Shown piece by piece: positions 26,001 to 35,167 of a stretch of 53,744 nt of DNA (positions within the stretch are counted from its first letter, which is position 1; the number at the start of each line of letters is the position of its first letter). Made by a program: the position numbers and the translations under genes. Source of the stretch: Bacteroidota bacterium (GTDB lineage Bacteria > Bacteroidota > Bacteroidia > NS11-12g > UBA955); the NCBI GenBank assembly GCA_027490055.1, contig JAIXYV010000062.1, positions 1 through 53,744 on the forward strand, read 5' to 3'. The notes under the pieces were generated by a model. That model saw nothing but the letters and a program-made list of their open reading frames with translations. It had not been told where the DNA came from and made no database searches.

Positions 26001-26754
26001 ATGTGTTTGCTGTAAAAGTATAATTACTTTTTAAAAGCACCTGAATAGTCTCATCAGACAACAAACTATTTGTTATGTAGACCGGAGTCTGACTAACTCC
26101 ATTAATGGAGTATCCAACATAATAATTATTGACTGTGTTGGTACCAATATTCATGACATTGGCATACAAATTCTGAGTATAAGCACATTCGTTGGGCGTT
26201 ACAAAAGATCTGGCTGATAAGTTGTCTGTACCGTAGATTCTTTCTACTTCAACTATCATGTCCTGATTAGCATTCTGATACCACCACTGACAGGTTTCAG
26301 TATTGATACCACCCCAGTTTGGAGAAGTCATGCCCGGACGAATGGTATAAGAGGTTCCGCAATTACAGGTATACTGGTTAAGTGTTAATTCAATATAATC
26401 AGCACTGCTACCACAGTTGTAGTCAGAACAACCTGTCCCAACCGTCCACACCATACCGTCACAAGAAATTGAAGCATCATAACCATTGTAAAGAGCATCG
26501 GCTATCTGTCTTACAGCATATTTGTCTGTGCAAGATTTACCAACCATGTCATAAGTACCCTTCATGGTAATCTTAAGGTACTTATCTGCTGTTGTATCTA
26601 GAGAAGTAATTAAATTGACCCAGTTATCGTATTGAGGATCGCCTGGACAGTAACCATAGTTGTAGTCAAAATACTCATTATAAGTTAATTTCGACTGCGA
26701 ATTTCCTAGAAAAGGAAATAAAATTAAGAGAATTAAAAGAATATGTTTAATCAT
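23080..26754 (-). CDS. Large PKD-repeat surface protein with T9SS type A sorting domain
   Basis: 1224 residues from ATG 26754, where a clear signal peptide begins (IKHILLILLILFPFLGNSQ). A Cys-rich N-terminal domain (~25-170) contains paired cysteines (e.g. CSDYNCGSS, YTCNCGTSY), followed by a CARDB-like segment and a galactose-binding-like or metallophosphatase-stalk-like region. Then come five or six PKD domains (~620-1140), recognised by repeats such as YTWNFGDNTPNSN, YKWYFGDNSAVS and YEWFFGEGGTS. The last ~75 residues (KLYPNPSDKFITIDLL to VTKLSIVH) are a type A sorting domain. It is probably an adhesin or matrix protein exported by the T9SS. No catalytic motif is seen. Confidence 0.85.
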   Translation of the reverse strand: MIKHILLILLILFPFLGNSQSKLTYNEYFDYNYGYCPGDPQYDNWVNLITSLDTTADKYLKITMKGTYDMVGKSCTDKYAVRQIADALYNGYDASISCDGMVWTVGTGCSDYNCGSSADYIELTLNQYTCNCGTSYTIRPGMTSPNWGGINTETCQWWYQNANQDMIVEVERIYGTDNLSARSFVTPNECAYTQNLYANVMNIGTNTVNNYYVGYSINGVSQTPVYITNSLLSDETIQVLLKSNYTFTANTSYTFKVWTYSPNGNTDSETSNDTITVNYLHSGAPSVPTASNVIKCGVGKQDISASSVDSIGWFDGPTGGSMLKMGSSFTTPFLYRTDTFYAEALRFKSTSNKFGSGFNNYTMISYDQNEYNGAMLKVKANELVRISGIKVQSVFGNTSPHYTVYYRKGGFAGYENDSTSWTRIFDAPLSNGGSLNTIPVSLVLEPGIDYGLYVTTNPLSGEDIWINYGASSYSNSDISMTGGNCVYGKFGRIGVYTPWTLDCEIFYEKTCPSPSRKPIVITVNPKPFGSDLIAGTGFAGKYSLGLLNDPDVSEINKQLVYELTPPTGYSNSDHGNTWEVNSVYLETEYGTPVSTSLYSFADPGSGNGVLTFTPDANLLDSNIRVEIRTSDLGPYFCDTMITRIIHVAPTPVVNFKFPTSICEGDDVYFTNLSTIHSGGITYKWEFTVNDSSDFVEPVQRFDIAGTYYVKLTATSSPYGISKDTTIAVQVGQIPQAAFKAINACEGTAVVFNNQTPGTGIVYTWNFGDNTPNSNANSPSHLYTTPNRYSVKLTANRNGCIATLIKNAYVFPTPVASFIAPTQAICMNQDINFDNTSTISSGKVGSLWNFSDGKISTIEDAVHAFSAPGTYTVKLKMVSEFACSDSTNTTVTIKPAPVVDFTVDRLCKNDISKFVNTTTEFPGISSSYTWTFSDGATAFTKNYNRVWPYHGPKTIKLKSVLSNGCEAETEKSFKVLTQPIADFKTMDVCEDHDAVFANLSTIEDGELSYKWYFGDNSAVSTDYNPSHAYSVGTTTTYTVNLVVSVPDGCDDTAARSITITTIPTCDFTVAPYNQVGFNTYKFTPANSAYDSYEWFFGEGGTSTNVSPLYQYTFVGSFDVTLKAKDADCQCSNTKKVGITETGIDVVNAGKFKLYPNPSDKFITIDLLSTNNAVVKVLNQIGQVVLNKDLSQESTELYIGDLSSGIYTVEVMIDGVKSVTKLSIVH

Positions 26755-26774
26755 AGAAAAATAATTAGTTAAGG

Positions 26775-26782
26775 CAAAACTA
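26775..26782 (-). promoter_or_regulatory. -7 promoter element of the PKD adhesin gene
   Basis: TAGTTTTG on the minus strand matches TAnnTTTG and lies 20 nt before the ATG at 26754, within the longest open frame. This supports the internal start at the signal peptide. Confidence 0.57.
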
Positions 26783-26845
26783 ACTATTTTCAAGGATTAA
26801 ATATACTGATTTTCATTACTTTTTAAGATTTCTTACGAACATGCC

Positions 26846-28144
26846 TCATCTTCTGACCTTTAAATTATTCATGTTCTTCATCATTTTCTTCATATCGCTA
26901 AACTGAGTCAGCAATTTATTTAAATCCTGAATGCTTTTACCACTGCCCTTTACTATTCTATTTTTACGGGAAGCATTTAATATTTCAGGGTTTTTTCTTT
27001 CAGATGGTGTCATACTCTGAATCAGGCACTCGATGCCTTTGAATGAATTTTCATCCACGTCCAGATCTTTGATTTTATTACCAACACCAGGAATCATGGC
27101 CATCAAATCCTTGATATTACCCATCTTTTTAATCTGCTGCAACTGACCAAGAAAATCATCAAAATCAAAATCGTTCTTGCTGATTTTCTTATTTAATCTT
27201 TTTGCCTCTTCCTCATCATAAACAGATTGTGCACGCTCCACTAAACTCACAACGTCTCCCATTCCCAGGATACGGCTAGCCATACGCTCAGGATAAAACA
27301 CATCCAAGGCATCCAGCTTCTCGCCGTTACTGACAAATTTAATTGGCTTATTAATAATAGATTTAATGGATAAAGCCGCACCACCTCTGGTGTCACCATC
27401 CATTTTACTCAACACAACGCCGTCGAAGTCTAATCTGTCATTAAAGTTCTTTGCCGTATTTACAGCATCCTGACCCGTCATAGCATCCACTACAAACAAA
27501 ATCTCTGAAGGCTTCAATGCCAGCTTGATGTTGTAAATCTCATTCATCATCTCCTCATCAATACTTAAACGTCCTGCAGTATCGACAATGATGACATTAT
27601 TGTTATGCTCTTTGGCATATTTGATAGCGTTTTGCGCTATTTCAACCGGATTCTTATTCTCAGTTTCAGTGTAAACATCCGTATTAATTGACTCCCCTAA
27701 AACTTTTAATTGTTCTATTGCCGCAGGTCTGTACACGTCGCAAGCTACCAGCAGGGGATTGCGTCCTTTTGAACGGATATATTTAGCCAGCTTACCTGAA
27801 AAAGTGGTTTTACCAGAACCCTGTAAACCTGCAATCAATATAATGGCAGGAGCACCTGTGATATTAATATCCTTTTGCTCGCCACCCAATAAATCTCTCA
27901 ATTCATCATTGACAATTTTAGTCAACAACTGTCCTGGTGAAACACTCGTAAGCACGTTTTGCCCCAATGCTTTGGCCTTAACTTCATCAGTAAAATCTTT
28001 AGCAATCTTGTAGTTAACATCGGCGTCTACCAAAGCTCTGCGAATTTCCTTCACAGTTTCAGCAACGTTGATTTCAGATATTCTACCCTGACCTTTAAGG
28101 TTTTTAAAGGCTTTTTCAATCTTAAGACTTAAATTTTCGAACAT
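26846..28144 (-). CDS. ffh: Signal recognition particle protein Ffh
   Basis: 432 residues. It is the SRP54 GTPase that binds SRP RNA and signal sequences of nascent chains and delivers ribosomes to FtsY at the membrane. It has the N domain (~1-85), then the G domain with G1 GLQGSGKTTFSGKLA (near residue 107), DTAGR (G3, near 188), and the LSKMDGDTRGGAALS segment (near 245). The Met-rich M domain is C-terminal (e.g. MGNIKDLMAMIPG, MTPSERKNPEIL, SDMKKMMKNMNNLK). It is normal in length and flanked by two giant adhesin genes, but with its own strong promoter. Confidence 0.98.
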   Translation of the reverse strand: MFENLSLKIEKAFKNLKGQGRISEINVAETVKEIRRALVDADVNYKIAKDFTDEVKAKALGQNVLTSVSPGQLLTKIVNDELRDLLGGEQKDINITGAPAIILIAGLQGSGKTTFSGKLAKYIRSKGRNPLLVACDVYRPAAIEQLKVLGESINTDVYTETENKNPVEIAQNAIKYAKEHNNNVIIVDTAGRLSIDEEMMNEIYNIKLALKPSEILFVVDAMTGQDAVNTAKNFNDRLDFDGVVLSKMDGDTRGGAALSIKSIINKPIKFVSNGEKLDALDVFYPERMASRILGMGDVVSLVERAQSVYDEEEAKRLNKKISKNDFDFDDFLGQLQQIKKMGNIKDLMAMIPGVGNKIKDLDVDENSFKGIECLIQSMTPSERKNPEILNASRKNRIVKGSGKSIQDLNKLLTQFSDMKKMMKNMNNLKVRR

Positions 28145-28170
28145 AATGCACGCAATGGTTTTGAGAGGTG

Positions 28171-28201
28171 CAAAAATAGGCTTTGTCTGTCTTATCTCAA
28201 A
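28171..28201 (-). promoter_or_regulatory. ffh promoter overlapping the end of the upstream adhesin gene
   Basis: On the minus strand TTTG (28198-28201), a 19-nt spacer and TATTTTTG (28171-28178) match the consensus exactly. The -33 element lies within the last codons of the 1641-residue adhesin. Confidence 0.75.
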
Positions 28202-31200
28202 AGAACAAATATTCCTTCAAGATTAAAGGATGTAACCCCATCCAGTGCAAGGGCCCTGACCTTATAGACATAATGACCTTCCTGACAAGGCTGACCCTTA
28301 TAAGTACCATCCCATCCCGTATTAACATCGTCTGACATAAAGACTTGTTCGCCCCAGCGGTTATATACTTCAAACTTATAATCCAGAATTGGATTGCCAG
28401 TCTGATTAAATATCAAAATAGCCCTCGGAATAAATACTTCGTTCTTGGCATCACCATTAGGGGTAAAGGCATTCGGTACAAATATTTTAGCTTCAGAAAT
28501 GAGACATAACAAATTAGAGAAACTCTCAACAAATTCACTAGTATCCTTGATCGCTTGTATTTTAAAGCATATCGAATCATCCAGCTTGGTATCTAAAAAG
28601 TCAAACTGATACAATGAACTTGCAGTATCAATAGATCCAACAACTTTAAATGTGTTATTCTCTCTTAAAAAAATCTGGTATTGCTTAACACCACTGTACC
28701 ATTTATCGTATTTAGTCCAGTTAAGCTTAGCCACATAACCTTCGCTCTTTCCTTTTAATAATATAGTCGTATTTACAGAACTCTCAGGTGATTCAGCACC
28801 ACAATGATCAACTGCTTTGATGGTGTAGGTATAGGACACTCTGTTAGTCTCCATAAACTGGTTATCATCGATATAGCCCGTTGAATCAGAAACATCGTAT
28901 CTCGAATTCATAGCAGATCCCGTATACGAGCGGGTAATCACATAATGATCGAGATTTTTTATGTAGGTATATCTGCGCCATTGTGTATACGTTTTGTTGC
29001 CAGGTAAAACCGTTGTCCTAACTGAACTGACAGGCACACTTGGAGCAACATATAAAGAGGTTTTACAAACAGTATTACTTCTTGAAGTCCATTTGCCATT
29101 GCGCTCCAATGCCTCAACATAATAACAATACAATTTGTTACAGAGCTTTCTGTCCCTGTAAGATGTCTGTCCGCTAACAGTAGAATCGAGTAATTTAAAT
29201 GGTCCACCCGCTTCACTTCTGTATATTCTATAACGTCTTACATTGCCTGCCCCCCAGCCTTCATAAGGCAACCAGTCGAGAATTAAATCATTAATAGCCG
29301 TATCTGTCACCTGCAAGAATATGGTACAATGAGGGAAAGTTACAGCCCCCAGATTGCTGCATTTGTCCCTTGTCTTGATGACATAACAGTATCTTGACTT
29401 ACTAACATCAATTCCGGAATTCACCCTAAAGGTGGTATCCTTTCTATCAGGTGTGCTGTATAGCAAGGTGTAATTTGGCGCATTGTCATTAAACAATCTG
29501 TATCCAGTAAAGTACTTGTACTTTGACTGACCCCAATTAACATCTATAAACTGATTGTTGGTAATGGTTACATAATTCATTGGTTCTGAAACCGGACCAA
29601 TTGTATCGTTGGTATAGATAAATTTGTCTGCTGTATCAGTACAATTATTTTTATCCTTTACAAGCAGCAAAATCTGACTTAAGCCTATCTTTTTAAAGTT
29701 GTAACCAGCGTTCTGAGTATAGGCTGTATCTGTTACTACAGCTGGATCTCCGAAATCCCATTCCCAATTTTTAATATTTGAATTCGAAGGCAAACTATTG
29801 GCACTAAACTGTATTCGCCCGTTGTAACACACCGAGTCTGTTGATACAGTGAATGAGACATCTGGTCGCTTATGGGCTTTAATATAGACCAGATTTCTGG
29901 CAGTATCCTCGCACCCGTTTGCCGCTTTCGCAATGAGTACCGGGTTGTAGTCTCCAGGCGGATAATTGTATCGTGGGGCAAACGAAGTACTCTCTATATT
30001 ACCATTGCCATCAAAGTCCCATTTGTAAGATACCGCTCCAATCGATCTGTTATTAAACTGTACTAATAAATCTGCACAACCAGTATCATTATTAACTGTA
30101 AACTTAGACTCAGGTGACTTTAAAACAAATATTGTGTCTTTCGTGTATTGCACAATACAGCCAAACGAGTCGATGACAGATAAGGTTGGTTTAAACTTCT
30201 GATAAGGCAATGCCCTATCGAAGATTTCATAAGTGTGGGTATTAAAGTTAATCGAATCTAAGGTACTACCATCACCATATTCCAGGAAGAATCGGCGATA
30301 ATATTTACTTTGGTTATTGAAATTAACTTTCAATTTCTCGCAGCCAATATTGTTCGTTAAGAAAAATTTAGGAATTGGTCCGATTACTTTAATAAAACCT
30401 TTTTTATCTGAGGTATCGTTACATCCATAGCCTTTAACAACCAGTTTTACGTCACTGCCGTCAGGACCAGTATTTTGTCTGTAAAGGTGACCGAAGGTAC
30501 TAAGATTGTTTGTCACTGAATCACCATCACCAAGATACCATCGGTATTCATAAATCGCAGGGTGTCTTACAGCAGCAATACGCGCAATAATTGGGGCACA
30601 ATAATTTAAAGTATCATCACTATTAAACAAGGCTTTGATATTGTTAGAATAAATAGAAGCTATGGTGGTGTCTGTACAATTTCCATCGCCATAGGCTATA
30701 AGTCCTACTTTATAAACTCCTTCATTTTTAAATAATATTCTAGGATTTTTAGAGGTGTCCGTTGGCAGGAATGTAGCGCCACTGCCAGAGTCTTTCATGA
30801 ACCATTTAAACTTAATCGCATCCTTATCCGATTGATTGAAAAGTCTTAATGGCTTTCCAACACAGGCATAATAAGAGTTGCCATTTGGCATATAAGCAGC
30901 CACTACCCCTGATGTCAATGTTGTGGTATTAACCGAATCATTACAACCAGAAGCATGGGTGTATTTAAAATTGAAATAGAAATACCCAGACTTCTTAATA
31001 AATACACCAGTAGGATTTAAGGTAGGCTTTCGGATTACCACTTTATTGGTATCGTAATAACTCTGCCAGATATGTGTGATAGGTGTAGTGTTATTATTTT
31101 TATAGTTATAGGTGTAGGTCTGATTGGCGAACAGGGTTGCGTTATATGGGTTACAAACCTTGTTTGGATTAATTTTTGGCAAGAAGTTAATACCGCTTAC

Positions 31201-33117
31201 TTTCAATCTGAAAGGCAATTGAATCGTGTCATAACAAGTTAAACGAACAGAGTATCTGGTATACCTGATGGTATACATCCCAGGAAGCAGAGTTACATTA
31301 ATACTATCACCACTGAAGGAATACGTAACATTTGCGCTATCTTTATGCTGAAAAATCCATTTGTGATAATAGGTACTGTAATAATTGGAGTCTTTGTATT
31401 TTGCACTAAGTCCAACATTCTTCCTAAAGCAAACATTCGAATCGCTGATGTTAAATTTAGGAATTGGGCGCTCAATAATTACTTTTCTAAGTTCAGTGAT
31501 AGAATCTCTGCAACCAAGGTTATTAAATACCAATAATTTAACTGTGTAACGCCCAGTATCAGGATAACTGATCTTTGGATTGACGACAGTGTCTGTTTTG
31601 ATAATACCACTTGGCAAATTGTAAAATGTCCATCGATATCTGTTGACAGCTTTGCTTGTCCCCCGCTTGGTAGCATTTTCAAACTCCATCATCTCTATCG
31701 GACAGGCGGGTTTTGGCTTCCAGGTAAAAGTTGGCAAAATCCTTCTGATTTCTAAGGCTCTTCTTTTAAGAACGGTGTCTTTACAGCCATTTGTTCCGGT
31801 AACAATCAATCTAACTGCATAAGTGGCATAACTCGGACAAATAAGCTTGGCCGGATTAGTCGTAGCAGTTTGCAAAATGGTGTTCATGAAACTATCATTA
31901 TACAAATCCCATCTTACAGATTTTGCTACACCAACATTGATATGAGAAGTATCGAATGCCACAAAGGTATCCGGACGAAGACAACTGTAACTATTTGGAA
32001 TAGCAAATCCCCCTATTGGACCATTAACCGTGATTTGATTGACATAATTTCTCTCAGATTTGCAACCATTATATTCATCAGACACATAAATGGTGTAAAC
32101 ACCAAAATCGGTAAACTTAAAGGAGTGCTTGTTGGGAGTTACTACTGTTCGTATGATATTATTAGGAATAACAGATATGAGAGGCAGTCCACTTCTTCCA
32201 TTATTCAATGTTATTGCCAGATTCTCATTACCACACAAGACATTTTTACTAAACGTTGTGTTCAGGGCCGTACTGTCAGCGAACATTAAAAAGTCATTTC
32301 TGATCTTTTCATACTGGCAACCCTTCTTTGTGGTTACCGTTAATTTAACATCAAAAGTATCCTTTAGATTGTATAAAATATTCTTTGGCTCATAGGCATT
32401 AGAGGAAGCAGGCACTGCACCTCCGGGAAACGACCAGTTCCACGATGCAATTGGATATCCTAATGTATCGGTCAGGTTTTCGAAATTCAATAGTTTAGGT
32501 GTACACCCTTTCAATTGGTCGGCCATGAAATCCACAGAGATGGAATCAGGCAAAAATACCGTACTGTCAAAAGTCTTTTTTCCTTCACAACCAAAACTAT
32601 CCTTCATGAATATTGTAAAGTTCTTCCAGCCTGTAGGTGCGCGGAAAATTGCTTTTAGCGATTTAGGACCATTGCTGTATAATGTATTATCAACAAGCCA
32701 ATCACGGGAGACTGTCTTTGGAGATAAATCCGTCAAGACAACACTATCCTTGTAAGTGCATATAACTGTTTTTGAAACTGAATATTTTGGAACCGGCACT
32801 GGTTTGGCCTGAATAAAACTAACCATGTCTATAACACAGTTACTGCCATCCAGGTACTTTAACTTTACACGTACATTGAAAACACCAGAAACAGCATACA
32901 ATTTAGTGTAAGTGCTATCTGAAGAAACATATCCATTGCCAAGATCCCATTCAAAGGTTGTTCCCGCAGGAAACCTGTGAACTTTGAATCTTACTATTTT
33001 AGGTACACACACAATCGTATCGTCTGACGAAACATAAGCTGTTCCACACTGGGCAGACAGTTCAAATCCCGAAAGGATAAAAAGGAGAAAAAGTAATACG
33101 ATTTTATTGAGTTTCAT
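28192..33117 (-). CDS. Giant PKD/FnIII adhesin with gliding-motility-type (T9SS type B) C-terminal domain
   Basis: 1641 residues from ATG 33117, where a signal peptide starts (KIVLLFLLFILSGFELSAQ). Residues ~20-1170 are many PKD-like Ig repeats, with motifs such as FEWDLGNGYVSSD, YKWDFDGNGNIES and WEWDFGDPAVVTD and regular Cys pairs. Residues ~1170-1545 are about four fibronectin type III-like domains (e.g. YRIYRSEAGGPFKLLDST, YQIFLRENNTFKVVGS). The last ~95 residues (from VPNAFTPNGDAKNEVF, through YNRWGEQVF and GWDGTYKGQPCQEGHYVYK) are the gliding-associated CHU_C/type B sorting domain. It is predicted to be exported and held at the cell surface, like SprB-type adhesins. Partner specificity is unknown. 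Confidence 0.88.
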   Translation of the reverse strand: MKLNKIVLLFLLFILSGFELSAQCGTAYVSSDDTIVCVPKIVRFKVHRFPAGTTFEWDLGNGYVSSDSTYTKLYAVSGVFNVRVKLKYLDGSNCVIDMVSFIQAKPVPVPKYSVSKTVICTYKDSVVLTDLSPKTVSRDWLVDNTLYSNGPKSLKAIFRAPTGWKNFTIFMKDSFGCEGKKTFDSTVFLPDSISVDFMADQLKGCTPKLLNFENLTDTLGYPIASWNWSFPGGAVPASSNAYEPKNILYNLKDTFDVKLTVTTKKGCQYEKIRNDFLMFADSTALNTTFSKNVLCGNENLAITLNNGRSGLPLISVIPNNIIRTVVTPNKHSFKFTDFGVYTIYVSDEYNGCKSERNYVNQITVNGPIGGFAIPNSYSCLRPDTFVAFDTSHINVGVAKSVRWDLYNDSFMNTILQTATTNPAKLICPSYATYAVRLIVTGTNGCKDTVLKRRALEIRRILPTFTWKPKPACPIEMMEFENATKRGTSKAVNRYRWTFYNLPSGIIKTDTVVNPKISYPDTGRYTVKLLVFNNLGCRDSITELRKVIIERPIPKFNISDSNVCFRKNVGLSAKYKDSNYYSTYYHKWIFQHKDSANVTYSFSGDSINVTLLPGMYTIRYTRYSVRLTCYDTIQLPFRLKVSGINFLPKINPNKVCNPYNATLFANQTYTYNYKNNNTTPITHIWQSYYDTNKVVIRKPTLNPTGVFIKKSGYFYFNFKYTHASGCNDSVNTTTLTSGVVAAYMPNGNSYYACVGKPLRLFNQSDKDAIKFKWFMKDSGSGATFLPTDTSKNPRILFKNEGVYKVGLIAYGDGNCTDTTIASIYSNNIKALFNSDDTLNYCAPIIARIAAVRHPAIYEYRWYLGDGDSVTNNLSTFGHLYRQNTGPDGSDVKLVVKGYGCNDTSDKKGFIKVIGPIPKFFLTNNIGCEKLKVNFNNQSKYYRRFFLEYGDGSTLDSINFNTHTYEIFDRALPYQKFKPTLSVIDSFGCIVQYTKDTIFVLKSPESKFTVNNDTGCADLLVQFNNRSIGAVSYKWDFDGNGNIESTSFAPRYNYPPGDYNPVLIAKAANGCEDTARNLVYIKAHKRPDVSFTVSTDSVCYNGRIQFSANSLPSNSNIKNWEWDFGDPAVVTDTAYTQNAGYNFKKIGLSQILLLVKDKNNCTDTADKFIYTNDTIGPVSEPMNYVTITNNQFIDVNWGQSKYKYFTGYRLFNDNAPNYTLLYSTPDRKDTTFRVNSGIDVSKSRYCYVIKTRDKCSNLGAVTFPHCTIFLQVTDTAINDLILDWLPYEGWGAGNVRRYRIYRSEAGGPFKLLDSTVSGQTSYRDRKLCNKLYCYYVEALERNGKWTSRSNTVCKTSLYVAPSVPVSSVRTTVLPGNKTYTQWRRYTYIKNLDHYVITRSYTGSAMNSRYDVSDSTGYIDDNQFMETNRVSYTYTIKAVDHCGAESPESSVNTTILLKGKSEGYVAKLNWTKYDKWYSGVKQYQIFLRENNTFKVVGSIDTASSLYQFDFLDTKLDDSICFKIQAIKDTSEFVESFSNLLCLISEAKIFVPNAFTPNGDAKNEVFIPRAILIFNQTGNPILDYKFEVYNRWGEQVFMSDDVNTGWDGTYKGQPCQEGHYVYKVRALALDGVTSFNLEGIFVLLR

Positions 33118-33131
33118 AAACCAATAAGTAG

Positions 33132-33139
33132 CAAAAATA
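33132..33139 (-). promoter_or_regulatory. -7 promoter element of the giant adhesin gene
   Basis: TATTTTTG on the minus strand matches TAnnTTTG, 14 nt before the ATG at 33117. It is divergent from the box at 33173-33180. Confidence 0.58.
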
Positions 33140-33172
33140 CGATAAAATATCGAGATTTGTGAAAAATAATAG

Positions 33173-33180
33173 TACTTTTG
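33173..33180 (+). promoter_or_regulatory. -7 promoter element of the TPR lipoprotein gene
   Basis: TACTTTTG on the plus strand matches TAnnTTTG, 31 nt before the ATG at 33212. Confidence 0.55.
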
Positions 33181-33211
33181 CACAAAATACAAACATTTAA
33201 CGCTTTACTAT

Positions 33212-33898
33212 ATGATTAGACGAATTTATCTATTTTTGGTTGCCTCGATATTAATTTTTTCTGCTTGTAACCAAAATTCTAAAGAAACCGAAAACTGGAA
33301 ATCCGTATACAAAAATGCCTATTCCACCGGCGATTATTTAACAGGTGTAGTTGCGTTAAACCATTTGCTGGTGCTGGACTCAGCTAATAAAACAGATTAT
33401 ATCGACTCACTTGCATTGTATTACACTAAGAAATTAAAAAACTTTAAAGCGGGTAAAATATATGTAGATAAAGGTTTAGAACTAAATCCTGACAACATTA
33501 CTTTAATGGAATTTAAGAGCATTTTCTTAGGTGCCGAAGATAAAGTTCAGGAATCTAAAGCCCTTATGGAAAAAGCCTACAAATTGTCTGGCAAAAACAA
33601 ACATTTATACCTCATTGCTGCTATGAAATTAGCCATCGACAATGATGTTAACGCTTATGTTCAATCTGTTAATGGCATTCTTTACGGTAAATACACACCT
33701 GAAACCATTGATGTAAATATCGATGAGAACACATCTCAGAATGTTGACTTAAAAGCCTACTGCTATGTAGAAAAAGCTAAAATGTCTTCAACTCCTGCAG
33801 AAGCCGTTCAATATCTGGATTCCGCACTATTGATTACCCCTAATTTCCAGGAGGCTATCTTCTATAAGAATAAGTTTACAGAAAAACCTGCTAAATAA
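33212..33898 (+). CDS. TPR-like lipoprotein, unknown function
   Basis: 228 residues. A lipobox signal peptide (VASILIFSAC) puts it in the periplasm, anchored by lipid. The body consists of helical repeats of TPR type (e.g. FKAGKIYVDKGLELNPDNITLMEFKSIFL and VQYLDSALLITPNFQEAIFYK, each a helix pair with the PDN/PNF turn). No enzyme motif is present. It is transcribed divergently from the giant adhesin gene and could serve as an assembly factor for it, but that is only positional. Its stop is directly next to the convergent adenosyltransferase stop, with no room for a separate terminator. Confidence 0.8.
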   Translation: MIRRIYLFLVASILIFSACNQNSKETENWKSVYKNAYSTGDYLTGVVALNHLLVLDSANKTDYIDSLALYYTKKLKNFKAGKIYVDKGLELNPDNITLMEFKSIFLGAEDKVQESKALMEKAYKLSGKNKHLYLIAAMKLAIDNDVNAYVQSVNGILYGKYTPETIDVNIDENTSQNVDLKAYCYVEKAKMSSTPAEAVQYLDSALLITPNFQEAIFYKNKFTEKPAK

Positions 33899-34444
33899 TT
33901 AAAGTCTCGGCTTCCAGGATACTTCCTCGACGCCTTGCTTCATGCCTTTATAGCGACTTAACACAAACAGATAGTCAGATAATCTGTTGATGTACTGAAT
34001 GATGATTGGCTCTATATGCTGCTCTTCGTTCAGATGAACAATTAATCTTTCTGCTCTTCTGCAAATACAACGCGCTACATGGCAATGAGATACTTCTAAA
34101 CTACCAGCAGGTAATACAAATGATCTTAATTCTGGAAGCTCGGCATTCATTTGGTCTATGCTTTCCTCAAGCAATTCAGTATCAGTATCATGCAAATCTG
34201 GCACAATCATTTTGCTTCCTGGTGCCGAAGCCAGTAAACTACCAACAGTAAAAAGTCTGTCCTGAATTTCAGGTAATACCTTGCCGTTGATTTTATCGTC
34301 AGTGAATGAACGAAGTATACCAATGTATGAGTTTAATTCATCAATCGTTCCGTATGCCTCAATTCTGATGTGGTGCTTTGCCACCCTGTCTCCACCTATC
34401 AGTGAGGTTTCACCGGAGTCTCCGCGTTTAGTATAAATCTTCAT
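33899..34444 (-). CDS. Cob(I)yrinic acid a,c-diamide adenosyltransferase (PduO type)
   Basis: 181 residues, a normal length for the family. It transfers the adenosyl group of ATP to cob(I)alamin, making coenzyme B12 for enzymes such as methylmalonyl-CoA mutase. The family signatures are complete: YTKRGDSGETSLIGGDRVAK (residues ~4-23), YGTIDELNSYIG (near 31), SHCHVARCICRRAERLIV (near 118, with the ATP-site arginines) and YINRLSDYLFVLSR (near 150). A propionyl-CoA-carboxylase-type gene elsewhere in the window is compatible with a propionate/methylmalonyl route. Confidence 0.95.
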   Translation of the reverse strand: MKIYTKRGDSGETSLIGGDRVAKHHIRIEAYGTIDELNSYIGILRSFTDDKINGKVLPEIQDRLFTVGSLLASAPGSKMIVPDLHDTDTELLEESIDQMNAELPELRSFVLPAGSLEVSHCHVARCICRRAERLIVHLNEEQHIEPIIIQYINRLSDYLFVLSRYKGMKQGVEEVSWKPRL

Positions 34445-34450
34445 AAGTGC

Positions 34451-35167
34451 TTAAACAATTTTATGCGCAGATTGTTCGAATTTATCGTTAATTGAATCAG
34501 ATTCTATTAATCCGTCCCTTAATCTCACAATTCTTTTGGCGTTCATTGCAATGTCTTCTTCGTGTGTTACCAACACTATCGTATTGCCTTTTGCATGAAT
34601 ATCTCTGAACAATTCCATAATCTCTACAGAGGTTTTGGTGTCTAGATTACCAGTTGGCTCATCGGCCAGTAAAATACTTGGTCGATTAACCAGGCCACGG
34701 GCAATGGCTACCCTCTGACGCTGCCCACCCGATAATTCATTCGGCTTGTGTTTCATCCTGTCTTTTAAACCTACCTGAACAAGCACCTCCTCAGCTCTTT
34801 CTAATCTGTCCTTTTTATTGACGCCAGCATACACTAATGGCAAGGCTACATTCTCTAAAGCAGACATTCTTGGCAACAAATTGAAGGTCTGAAAGACAAA
34901 TCCAATTTCTTTATTTCTCACTTCAGCCAGGTCGTTCTCAGTCATTTTACTGACATCAGTACCATTCAGAATATATTGTCCTTTGGTAAACGAATCCAGA
35001 CAACCCAGAATATTCATCAAAGTTGATTTTCCAGAACCTGAAGGTCCCATTAGCGCAACATACTCGCCTTTAAAAATGTCCAGATCGATGGTCTTTAAGG
35101 CAAAAACTTCCTCATCACCTACTTTGTAGACCTTCTGAATACCATTAATGTCAATTAATTTGACCAT
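34451..35167 (-). CDS. ABC transporter ATP-binding protein (LolD/MacB type)
   Basis: 238 residues. Walker A is [15 protein letters not shown] (near residue 41), the Q-loop is [18 protein letters not shown], the signature is [16 protein letters not shown], Walker B is [12 protein letters not shown] and the switch histidine is in VTHEED. This is the MacB/LolD family that pairs with FtsX-like permeases in lipoprotein release, efflux or cell-division roles. No permease is adjacent, so the partner is encoded elsewhere. It shares one base with the gatC stop codon and is probably in the plsC-gatC transcript. Confidence 0.93.
   Translation of the reverse strand: MVKLIDINGIQKVYKVGDEEVFALKTIDLDIFKGEYVALMGPSGSGKSTLMNILGCLDSFTKGQYILNGTDVSKMTENDLAEVRNKEIGFVFQTFNLLPRMSALENVALPLVYAGVNKKDRLERAEEVLVQVGLKDRMKHKPNELSGGQRQRVAIARGLVNRPSILLADEPTGNLDTKTSVEIMELFRDIHAKGNTIVLVTHEEDIAMNAKRIVRLRDGLIESDSINDKFEQSAHKIV

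Noticed and set aside
31870-32289. 139-codon frame on plus opposite the giant adhesin gene
   Set aside because: The adhesin frame continues uninterrupted across it with PKD repeat spacing; the antisense frame shows no protein-like pattern.
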